Source: Glandiceps talaboti (taxonomy: Eukaryota > Hemichordata > Enteropneusta > Spengelidae). From it: a stretch of DNA of 64,000 bases. The notes below the pieces were generated by a model. That model was not told where the DNA came from and did not search any database. It saw only the letters and a list, made by a program, of their open reading frames with translations. The stretch is taken from contig NC_135568.1 of NCBI RefSeq assembly GCF_964340395.1, positions 8,442,280-8,506,279 on the forward strand, in the 5' to 3' direction. Numbering within the stretch: the stretch's first letter is position 1; the number at the start of each line of letters is the position of its first letter. Both the position numbers and the translations under genes were made by a program. Shown in pieces: positions 47,743 to 58,700 of this stretch.

Positions 47743-49560
47743 CGTTATTTAGTGTCTGTATTGGGAGTGAAAGAGAACACAAATCAAGATGTGGCAAATG
47801 GTAAATAACAGACAAAACAAAATATGAACAAATGAATGCATTGTTGCTCTATCATCTAGTTCTGTGTCTAGTATTTAATATATTCTTTGTGTATAAACAA
47901 AGTGTAAATGTCATGGCAAATCAAGCTATAGACAAACTATTAAAGCTAGACATATATCTAAAACTTTTTGTTGACAATTATTTGATTACAAAAGTGGGTA
48001 CTAGCAGTGCCTTAGTTATGTGAATATAATCACCCTGTTATCAAGATAGTGTAAACACTGAATGAGATTGAACTACAGCCATTTGAGGAAAATTGCTATC
48101 AGAGTGTAATCACACCAAGGTTCATTAATAGTTTTTAAATATCAATATGTTGCAAATATGGGTTTAATTTGTGTCTACCTTAGATGCAGATACCATGATG
48201 TTGTAATACAATCACAGTGTATACAGTCATATTGTACATATTGGGATCTGACAAACATCCGAGATAAATGCTCACAACACTATAGTCTCAGACTGTTAAT
48301 TTGTACATCTTTCACTGTCAAACTTGAAGGTGGCATTATGATGTAAATATAATTTGTATATCACAATAATGTTTAAAAAAAATGAATTGCCCAATTGCAT
48401 ACAAGTGTCTGTCAGTGCGTGTTAATGTTGACATGACTTTTGTCAGCATGACTTGGTCAAGCTATGTTTTCACTCTAGAGTACTTTGACGATGTGTGAGA
48501 GATCTGACCCCCAAAGAGGATTGAGGCCACATATAGTATCTAGACTATAAATTCTAAAAACTTGTAAATGAATCTTGTCAACAACACCACTTTTAGATTA
48601 AGCTAACTTTAGTAGACTCAAATGACTTTAAATGAATAAAATCTCATAAATGACAGACCTGATATTAACTTCCTGGTTTGATCAGAAAATACCCTCTGCT
48701 CTAAAGTTCAAAGCAGGAAACTCACCTGTGATGGCGCTATTTAAAGGTTACTCATTACAAGTGGCCCAGTGGGTAAAATCTGCCAGGGTTCAAAAAATAT
48801 AATATGAATAGTATCGATTTCTGGGAAATTATGCCATTTTTACCCCTTTTTGTTTCTGGGGTTTCATTACCTTTGAATAGCAGAAACACATCACAGTACA
48901 CATGCCGGTATATTTTGAAACACGGACAAAGTGACACATCTATACATGTAAAGGAAATTTATTGATCTTCAATAATTACTCATGTACAGACAAGACTTTA
49001 AATCAAAGAACCATGATTAATTCCAGGTTCTTAAATTCATATATCAGTTGAGCCATATTCAATGATTAAAAAGTGATTTTGTTTTTGGACAAAATTTTTC
49101 TATAGCAATACCAGACAACTGTTTTAAACACCTGAATTTGAAAGATCAAATAGCCATTGCTTAAATTCTTACCAGTAGATAGACTGAAAGATTCATAGTC
49201 AGTTTATGCTTATGTAACCATAAGTAGAGTAGCTTGTGGTTACTTTAGAAGTGGAAGCAATGATAGATCTTTCAATGTAACATGTTTACTTGACACACAT
49301 AGTATAAACAGATAAGTATATAATAACAACAGAGGTAGTTTTTATATTGAACTACTCATTTGTGTGACTTCATTAGAATCTCAGACCACTGTATATAGTG
49401 GTCTGAGTTAGAATGGCAGTACATATGAGACTGTAAGATATGTCGTGCCGTTCCACCCTCACCGGCCTCTTCTCATCGATGTGTGATGGCATTCCGTCAT
49501 GGCGTACCTTACAGACTAAGTAGTACATACATGATGTCATGTACTTTATTAATTTGTAGA
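47743..49560. other. 5' flank of the Mab-21 gene; palindrome at 49,380
   Basis: 47,745-48,430 is the parent of the diverged copy at 42,240-42,740. The perfect hairpin CTCAGACCACT-6 nt-AGTGGTCTGAG lies at 49,380-49,407. No other gene was seen. Confidence 0.45.
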
Positions 49561-49564
49561 TGCT

Positions 49565-49970
49565 TGATTCATTTGCATATGTTTGGTTTAATTAGCATGC
49601 ACTTGAAGTTATTTCCACAAACTCCAGGTGTCATTTGCAAACAACATACGTCGTAAAGTGACAGGCCTCTTTATGACACCATCCAAAATGTACCCTCCAA
49701 TTAACGTACATCTAAAATATACCTGCTTCATATTTTGTTACTTCAGCAGATACATATGCTTGGGCTTGCAAGAATATATCATATATTGACTCATTTGTAT
49801 ATATATACTCATTTGCATATAATGTCATTTCCATATACTTTACATAATTTGCATTTACTGGGGTAATTTGCATATGCTTAGTGTCATTTACACATACTTA
49901 ATGTCATTTGCATATACTCTATCAATAATCATTTGCTCTGATTTGCATATACACTGTTATTTGCATACGA
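49565..49970. repeat. Cluster of ATTTGCAT octamer motifs
   Basis: ATTTGCAT (reverse complement of the POU-factor octamer ATGCAAAT) occurs about seven times in 400 bp, for example near 49,569, 49,811, 49,849, 49,867, 49,906, 49,941 and 49,959, most often as ATTTGCATAT. The spacing is irregular, so it is a decayed repeat or a motif cluster. Confidence 0.55.
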
Positions 49971-51395
49971 TTTAGGTGCTATTTCACAAAGAAAGTTACC
50001 AGAAAATTAACGACTAGGTAAATACAATAGAAAAAAGTTTAAAATCTGTCTTAAAAAGCCAGGCTGAATATAAAGTATGCTACTGGTATGTATAAAATGA
50101 GTAGAGATTATAGAAGACGAATACATTTAGAAGTGCTTTCTATAAGTTAAAAATTTAAACAAACTTTAAGATTGTATTATGAATGTCATGCTTTGTGAAC
50201 AAATGACTTATACAAAATTTAACTAAGGTATAGAATAGTAACTATGGCAACTCTGTATGTTGTCATTCAATTTTGGATGCAGACAATTAAATCATGTATT
50301 CAATATTGCTTTCACGATGACAGAATGCATAATTTTGGATTAAGCCTACTAAGTTTTATAGTAAAGCGTCTTTCAGTCAGGGAACTATTACCATGTTCAT
50401 ATTACAAATGTGACTGTGTCAACTCAAAGGCTACACAAGTCATAAAACTGATAAGTTGGTGTTTGGGTAGCAGTCACATTGTATTTTGTACCTGCGTCAT
50501 AATTGATGTAAATCACAGTACCTTTCAACTTAAGTCATTCAATATTACATCATTAATATCTCCATTTGTTTCAATCAGTAATTGACACAAATGTGCTCAC
50601 ATGGAAAAAGATGTGTTGATATAAAACTTAGGTTGGTCCTAAACTTCCCACTTGTACCTGGCCAACCTTAACCCACCTCTGGACCGATTTACACTGTTCT
50701 CACTTGTTGTAAAGTCTGAGGTTAAAATTTGTGTGGCCTCTGAGTCAACATAACTTGTTCAATGTGAACTTGCCAATTGATATTACAAGACACATTATGT
50801 GGTGTGAAAGTCATAAATAGATTTTCAGACCCTATGACCTTTCTAAACTTGATACAATAGACTTTCATGGATGAGATCTTGACATTAAAGATCTTTCAAT
50901 AAAAAATAAATCTTAAAATTCATGACTGAGTTTTCAGGCATCCAAGTGTTTTTAGTTTCTTGTAATACATAATATTTAGATATCGGTTAAAAATGTTGTA
51001 AGAACGGTGTAAATGAAATTAGAATAAAAATATAGTTTACTCAAACATCGCCAAAGCCTAAGTCTACAAGAGAGAGTGGCAAGATAGTTCTATATACATT
51101 GTACAGTTTGATAAGATGATTTATTTAAGGTATGTAAATTGTTGTAATGATTGAATGTTTAAATGGGAATACCACTCCAGGAAACAGTTGTATTTTCATA
51201 AGATTTTGGTTCTGTAGAGTCGTTTCATTATTACATAAAATTTCATGTGATTGCCAAGAAACTCCAAATGGAAACTCTATTTCACCTCTACTGTTCTTAC
51301 TTGACTCCTAAGTGCTTATTACCTTAGATAGTAATGAACAATGTGCCCTGTAATGATAGCCAAATTTTGTTGTTGTGAGTGACAATGATAAAAAC
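49971..51395. other. No gene recognised
   Basis: A 113-codon plus-strand frame (50,244-50,585) has no recognisable domain and the composition of neighbouring DNA. Confidence 0.4.
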
Positions 51396-51399
51396 TGGC

Positions 51400-51870
51400 T
51401 TTTTAGCTCCGCTGTCAGCGAAAGCTGAAAGCGTAGCTTTAGGTATAGGTGGGTATTGAGGTATAGAGAGTAGAGTGAATCATAGGTGTCCGTCAAACTT
51501 TTATATTTTTACTATCTACTCCATAAGTGACAGTCGGAATTCTTCGATATTTGGTGTGCATGTTCCCTGGGGGGAGGCTATTCAGATTTGTTCATGCCAA
51601 GTTGATCTGTGCCATTTTCAATTTTTTATGATTTTTTTTCATAAAATGTCATTTTCATCAACTCCTTGAAAACCTCTTATTAGATTGCTTTGATATCTGG
51701 CGTGTTGATGCGCAGGGGGTAGCTTACTCAGATTTGTTAATTTCAAGTCAGCACATCCTCATTTTTATTTTTTATGATTTTTTTTTTGTAATTTGAAAAA
51801 AAAATGAATATGTTAATGAGCATAATGACCGACGCCATATTGGAAATCAGTCGACGAGACTTTAAGTAAA
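51400..51870. repeat. Probable dispersed repeat fragment
   Basis: Begins TTAGCTCCGCTGTCAGCGAA and contains two diverged tandem halves. TCGATATTTGGTGTGCATG with AGATTTGTT at 51,546-51,583 resembles TTGATATCTGGCGTGTTGATG with AGATTTGTT at about 51,688-51,738, and both are followed by TTTTATGATTTTTTTT. This looks like an interspersed element; the class is not known. Confidence 0.45.
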
Positions 51871-52528
51871 CTGCCACTTTTCAAAAGACACTATTGACGT
51901 CAAACAAGCAATGTAATATGTGCTATAGTCATAATTCTACGCATTGGGCGCCCAAATGACAAGCGTTTGTTCGAAACAGGGTTGTAAACTTCAAATCCAA
52001 TTCTGCACCCTTCTACATTATCAGCCAATCCGCAACATCCTCATTTGCATACTCTATCCTGATTCGACCAGAAGCTGAAGGTGACCTCATTCGACCGAGC
52101 GATTTTCCACAGCAAGTATCTTGAGTATCAACACAGGACGTTCTTAGTACTCACTAAAATCACACTTCAGACCCACTATAAAAGTGTGATGTTTTCAGAT
52201 AACATGTAACTTGTGGTTAATTCTATATTGTCGTGCAATTTGGAATGACAGTGAACCAGAATTCAGACAACTTGCGTAAGGAAGGGCATGCCAGGCATGC
52301 GGTTGAAGTTTAAATATGGCCGACAGTTCACATGTAAAGTTAAACGACATGAACGTGTCTTGCCTTTCCAAAATGCAAATATTTGGCAAGTAAAAATAAT
52401 TAAAATAATTACAACTTTAATTTGGCTTCAGACTTTGCATTATGTTTTGCGTATCTTTCCCCGTTTTACATGTAAATCCGAAAAGGTTCTCTCATGTCAT
52501 CAGTGTCAGTGATCATACCGCGCGGGGT

Positions 52529-52635
52529 AGTCCTCGGGTGCACGAGTCTGTATTACTGACTTGACTCTAAACACCGGAGGGGGAGGGACAATTGTCAGAA
52601 TCGAGTCCCGAATTCCTCCGTATGCAAGCAGGACT
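52529..52635. mobile_element. 107-bp TIR element (MITE-like), copy 3
   Basis: The right end TGCAAGCAGGACT is intact; the left end AGTCC is followed by diverged sequence with the shared phrase GGTGCACGAG. The inner phrase GTCAGAATCGAGTCCC is also seen in the related sequence near 60,510. Confidence 0.6.
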
Positions 52636-52812
52636 ACGTGCGGGGCTGCTTTGAGTACGAGCGAAGTGAGGCATGTTGAGGTATTTTGTTGAGAATTATA
52701 AATATTGCGAAATGTCAAGTACAAGGTTTAAATACAATGGAATGATGAAAAAAATGGCAGAGTCTGCTGACAGGCGCCGGTCACAAAAAACACTGTGAAT
52801 TAAAATATCAGA

Positions 52813-53358
52813 CGATGTATTAATCGCCGACAATCCACCCGTATGCACGAGGGACTAACCCGGAAGCAAGTCGTTGTCAGCCATACGTTACAGTGGTAAC
52901 ATCGTCCGAGAAATCGCTGCGTTCAGAGTGTCACTGTCATTATTCACAGAATTGTTGTTTTCGAGTGAAAACCCGTCTTGAATTGTATAACTCTAACAAA
53001 TGAAGACATGTCAAGTTATATTTTGAAAGTTGTATCGCTAGTTTGAGACGATTTTCTCACGTACTATAGTACTATCGAGGCTTACTTGGAAGTAGTAGGA
53101 CCTTCCAGTTCATCGGGAAGTTTAGCCAGTCCGATAATTCTTTCTGGTTTAGTTTACAACACTTTTGATCACGCAGATTTTGTTGTTGTGATGAAAAGAA
53201 ATTAAAAAAAGATCATTTCAACCATTTCGTTGTGTTTTCTTTGTGAAAGGTAACCGAACATGAACGAGTGTTACCACTGTAACGTATGGCTGAGAATGAC
53301 TCTCTTCCGGGTAGTTGAGATTGTCGCCGTACGGAAACTAAGATGGCGATTAATACAT
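52813..53358. mobile_element. ~545-bp element with ~85-bp terminal inverted repeats
   Basis: The left end begins ATGTATTAATCGCC and the right end is its exact reverse complement GGCGATTAATACAT. Further in, the long shared block CAGCCATACGTTACAGTGG and CCCGGAAG is present on both sides in inverted order. The inside (about 52,905-53,260) has no open frame of note, so it is a non-autonomous element. Confidence 0.75.
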
Positions 53359-53359
53359 T

Positions 53360-55040
53360 TCTTCCCTATATATATCTACCACAACTAGAACAAGTTGAAT
53401 GTTGTTGACTTTGTAAATTTGTTAGAAAATTGAAATTCAAATTGCCTCAAAATTATTTTAGATCCCTAGTTTATTTCATTCTTCATTAAAATTTTCCAGG
53501 GTTACAGCTGTAAGACACTGGAATTACTTATAGCCAACCTCAAAATCCTCTTTTTTTCTTTTTCTTGTGTGCATTTCCCAGTCATTTTTTTCTGAGATTT
53601 TGTGCAATTTTTCATAACAGTAGATTTTTGTTATAAAATGGTGACTATGGTATAAAAGTACAATACATTACCAACTTCTGTGTAAAATGTGTTTTATAGT
53701 GAGACATCATATGAAACCACTAACCACTTTATTGCATCGCTAAAACAAAACTGCATAGTGACTCGAAGAGCTGAAGACCTGAACCACTTCTACATGTCAC
53801 CAAAATAAAAAATTAAATTAAAAAAAAAACGGCGGAGCTATTCTGACCGATAGGTCGCTTGTCTTGTGAGTTGCCACATAGTAAGAGATAGGAGAACACC
53901 AAATTTTGGTGCGTCACTCGAATTGTGTGTATCAGTAGAAATTGTGTGCATCGGGGACGTGTCAAATTGGATTAGAGGGCACACTGGTAATGAACATCTG
54001 ATAAATATGTATTTCTGTTAAAGTCCCATGAGAGGGGTGTTATCACTGAAAGAACAATTGCTGAAAAAGAGTTTCAATATGGTGTTTCTCGGCAATCTTG
54101 CAAAATTTATATGATATGAAATAACGATTCAGAAATGATTTTCCAGAACCAAATGTTTATGAAAATACAATGAAGTTTATTTCCTGGAGTGGCGTTCCCC
54201 TTTAACACATGCATGCATGATGTTAAATGCTGTATGGATGAATATTTATCTCGGCTTCTCGTTCCTCTAGACATGGTGAAGGATATCTTCAGATTCAAAG
54301 CCACGGATAGTTTCTGGACTAGCTATGTGCATTGCTATGGCTACTAATTTACATACGTATGACACTAACAACTAAACACTATCATTCTATTTCCTGGCAT
54401 GGTGTTCCCCCTTATGCTAGATTATGCCCTTAGGACCAATTGGCCTGGAAGTCAAAGCTCTTAAAATCCTTTCAAACCAATGAAAACTTGTTCCTGCATG
54501 GTCCTTTTGAAAAATTAAAGGAAATTTGGGCTTTATCATCTTGTTTTCAAAAACATCAGAAATCTTTAAAGTTTCATTTCTGATGTATTCTGTGGCCATG
54601 TTAGATTCTAAGATGGCTTCATTTTGATGTATTTTGATATCTTTTTTCAAAAATTTGTATGATCAGACCTGATTTTTGACTTGATTTTAACTGAAAATAG
54701 CCAAAGTAATAGAACAAGTGTAAGATTTCTATATTCAAGTACTTAGTAACTTTAAGAGAGAGTTTTCAGTATATATTTAGAAAGTAAATTCATAGTGCAG
54801 GTTGAACTGAAATTTATTTTTTTCTCATTATTCCTAAGTTTATTCCAACTGTTGCTATTTTCACAATTGTATAATCATACTATCATGTTATTGTTACTAT
54901 AAACTGTTATCATGTATTTATATTTATTGAGGCTAATAAGTTTGTTATGGACATCCATTATTTTATCACTTTTAACATACATCTTTCTGCTGAGATATTA
55001 GTTTCTGTAAGGTGGTTGTATTCCAACAGTATGTTCTGCA
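53360..55040. other. No gene recognised
   Basis: Holds the second copy of the short dispersed sequence with AGAGGGCACACTG near 53,970 and two related phrases TTTCCTGG...GTTCCCC at 54,180 and 54,390. No other structure was noticed. Confidence 0.4.
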
Positions 55041-55044
55041 GTCA

Positions 55045-55725
55045 TGGCAGTCAGTATTGCAATGTTGCAATGCTGTACGGTGTAAATAGTCCATACAGGC
55101 CCATTAGAGTCTTCCTGCAATGTGACAGTAATATGTGTATTTAAGGTCTGTTAGAGTCACTGTTACTGCAATGTCATGGTAAACAGTCAGGTTAGTATTA
55201 CTGCAATGTCACTGTTACATGAACAGTGAATGCAGGCGTTACTGCAGTATCAGTGTTTACATGATCCGTAAAGAGTGCATATACAGGCCTTTCACTGCAA
55301 TGGCACTGTATCAATAAACAGTGCATGCCTGATCTGCAATGTAACTGTATTCTGTAAACAGTGCATGCATACAGGCCTGTTACTACAATATCACTGTATC
55401 TGCAAACAGTTACACACAGGCCTGATCTGCAATATTAACTGAGATCTGTAACCAGTATGTGTGGCCTGATCTACAATTATATATGTGTTAATACTAGTAC
55501 ATACAATGATACATGGCTGTTACTGCAATGTCACTGTATCTCTAAACAGTGACCTAGCTGTTACAGTGTTAGTGTTACTGTTACTGCAATGTCACTATAT
55601 CTGTAAACAGTGCAGGCCTGTTACTGCAGTGTAACTTTATCTGTAAGCAGCTGGTACATATAGGCCTGTTAGTACAAGGTCACGATGTAAACAGTGTAGT
55701 GACATGACCTATGTAAACTACAATG
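55045..55725. repeat. Degenerate ~50-bp minisatellite downstream of the TRIM-like gene
   Basis: The phrases TACTGCAATGTCACTGTATC, TGTAAACAGTGCATG and AGGCCTGTTACTGCA recur about a dozen times. The array ends about 30 bp from the stop codon of the TRIM-like gene (minus strand), so it may form its 3' UTR. Confidence 0.7.
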
Positions 55726-55757
55726 TCATTGTTTTCATGATCAATGTCAATTGATGC

Positions 55758-58700
55758 TTACAAGACAAACACTTTGATACAATGGTTTCCCTTGTCAGCC
55801 ACAATCAGTTTTCTAGGAACATCATCCGTGACCACGATACCGGAAGGGTACGAGAGTCTATCGCTATGGCAGTCAACACGACAGGTGAATTCACCAGAAC
55901 CACTAATCTTGAGGATTCTGTGTTCATCGCATACATAGATGTATCCATCCTCATCCACTGCGACACCTCTTGGGTTGTGGAACAGCTGGTCTTTGCCAAT
56001 ATCTCTAATCTTACGAAGATAACGAAAGTTGGCGTCAAAGACTTTGATGCCTTGATAATCAAGGACTGTTTTATCGGTAACGTATAGAGTTCCTTCATTG
56101 TTGAAGCAACAGGTGGTTGGTTTCCCTCTGCAACTGATGGAGGCAATATAGCTGCCATTTTGTCTATATATCCTGATGTATGAGCTATTATATGCTCTAT
56201 CAGTGACATAAACAGCACTATCCAAAGGGCTGATGGCGATTCCTTTTGGTTTCTTTAGCTCATGCTGGCCAAAACATCGGATAGGGTTGCCATCCTCATC
56301 GCTTACGACAACCTGTTTGTTGCTGATGTCAAGACTGAAGTATGTGTTGTCATCGGATACAGCAACATCACACGGAATGAACGGTTTGTGGAAGTGAGTG
56401 AATTGGAACGTCTTCTTACATTTACCATCCCAGTCGATCACTTGTATTCTTTTGTTACCCCTGTCAGCCGACACAATGTTTCCATCCTTGTTTATCGCTA
56501 TGCCCCAGGGATCATTAAAGTCACCTTGTGATGTACCGTACTTGCCGAGTCTCTTCACAAGTCCCTTTACGACTGGAAAATTGAATGGCGATCCCTTGAT
56601 TGACTCTCCACCTAACCTTATTGCTAGTTTACACTTGCCTTCAGTTTCTCCACAAACTGTCAGTCGATAGGTACCATCTCTGTTGTCTGTGATAGCAATC
56701 CTTTCCCATGGTTTATCTGGTGTTTGTAACTTTGCTGTCATCTCTTTGTGTGTCATCGCAAGTTTTCCTTTAGAGTTTTTAGTGGAGATTAGTATAGTTG
56801 CTGATCCTCCTTTAAAGAGCTGAGTTGGAATATTTTCTACTGTGACAGTAAAATCAGATACAGACACATCTGATTCCAACACTCCCAGAATGCCATGTTC
56901 AGAGAATTCATCCTTAGGTTGAAAGGTCAAAAGGTCCTCATTGCTCTGTGGGGCTATTTCCATGGCGATGAGCTCTTCGATGCATTTAATAGTTGCCTGT
57001 TGTGTTGACAGAAGTTTACCAGTGTTGCCCTGACAAACCAGTGTTTCTAAGTAGCTGTATGTGCTTGTAATGTTTGTACGCAATTTCTCAAGTCTCTGGA
57101 TGTGATCTTTTAAGATTTTTTCTTTCTGCGTGTAGTTACTGTTAAGTTGCTCCGTCAGCTTTTGTTCTTCTGTTCGAACTTTTCTGACAATGTCGTCTGA
57201 TTTTAAAGTTACTTTACTTTCTTCAGTTTTTAATTTCTCTGTCAACTCTGACTGGATGACTACCACTGAAGTGATTGTGTCTTCTACCTCTTGTTCCTTA
57301 ACCTGTAGCTCCTTGATCTTGCCTTTTAGGATGGTGGCATAGTTTTCTGGTCCACTGCGCTGCAGGTCATCTATCAAACTCAACCTATAATGGAGAAAGG
57401 AATATACTAATAGAATTAATAGTTTTGTTATGAAACTAGACTCTAGTCATCCAACTACAGACTGATGACAGTTTGTAAAGGCAGGTCTTCCGGAATGTAG
57501 CAGATTTGTTAAATAGTATGTGTTAATTAGGACCCTAAGCGATGTTTAGGCTAAGCTGCTTTAGGACAAATAACATTCCTGTTAAGATATATTGTATAAT
57601 TGACATAATGTTCCACAGGAACAATGTTGAAAAGTTTCAGAACTTTAGGAGTGTCCGAGAGCGTAGTGTTATCTGCAGTATATAAAAGGATAGTAACTCA
57701 GTCTGTGCTGCCTTGATGCATAATACATTGATAATGTTTATAAACCAAGTTCAATGATGTTGTTTTGTTTTGTTTGGCATGGATTATCATTTTTTGTGAC
57801 AAACAGAAGTGAATGTGGCTTTTCGGCAGACATTCATTTGATCCCTGAGGTGGTGCTTCATTTGCATTTTGGTATCAGTTGATATTCATTTACATATCTG
57901 GTGTTAGTTGGTGCTTCATTTGCATATATGGTGTAAGTTGGTGCTTCATTTACATATATGGTGTAAGTTGGTGCTTCATTTGCATATATGGTGTAAGTTG
58001 GTGCTTCATTTGCATATATGGTGTAAGTTGGTGCTTCATTTACATATATGATGTTAGTTGTTGCTTCATTTGCATATATGGTGTATGTTGGTGCTTCATT
58101 TGCATATCTGGTGTAAGTTGGTGCTTCATTTGCATATCTGGTGTTAGTTGGTGCTTCATTTGCATATATGGTGTAAATTGGTGCTTCATTTGCATATATG
58201 GTGTAAGTTGGCACTTCATTTGCATATATGGTGTAAGTTGGTGCTTCATTTGCATATCTGGTGTCCTTTCTCTTTTAAGAAGTTTCACTAGCTTTTGTGT
58301 ATCTTATAAAATGTCCTTCAAACTCTTAAACATGTAAGTGTGAAAAAAAGACACTAGACATGCAGGTGAAGTGCTCTGGACAAATTCACTTCCCATTTTT
58401 ACAGAAGCCTGTTTTTGTAAAAAGACAAAACAATTTATCTATGTTTTAAAAAATCTGTAATGTATTTATGTCAGCTCCTTTCACAAAAATCAAGACTTGT
58501 AAAATTCTAACTTTTAATGTATGGTCAAGTGTTCTTATTGTTTGCTGATAAACAGTGACCAATTTGTGGTCAAGTTGATTTTATACTGCTCAATACATCA
58601 TAATAACCCTGTCCCCACACAAATTCTGATCCTGTTTCGATTCGGATCGAATTCAGTTCTCCTGTCCCCATATGCCCTTAAATCGGTTGTAAACCGGTTT

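Noticed and set aside
50244-50585. 113-codon plus-strand frame
   Set aside because: No domain, AT-rich composition like the surrounding DNA, no splice or similarity support.
57858-58337. Frames of over 100 codons on both strands over the 30-bp minisatellite
   Set aside because: The unit is a multiple of three and lacks stops, so openness is trivial. It lies in an intron of the TRIM-like gene.
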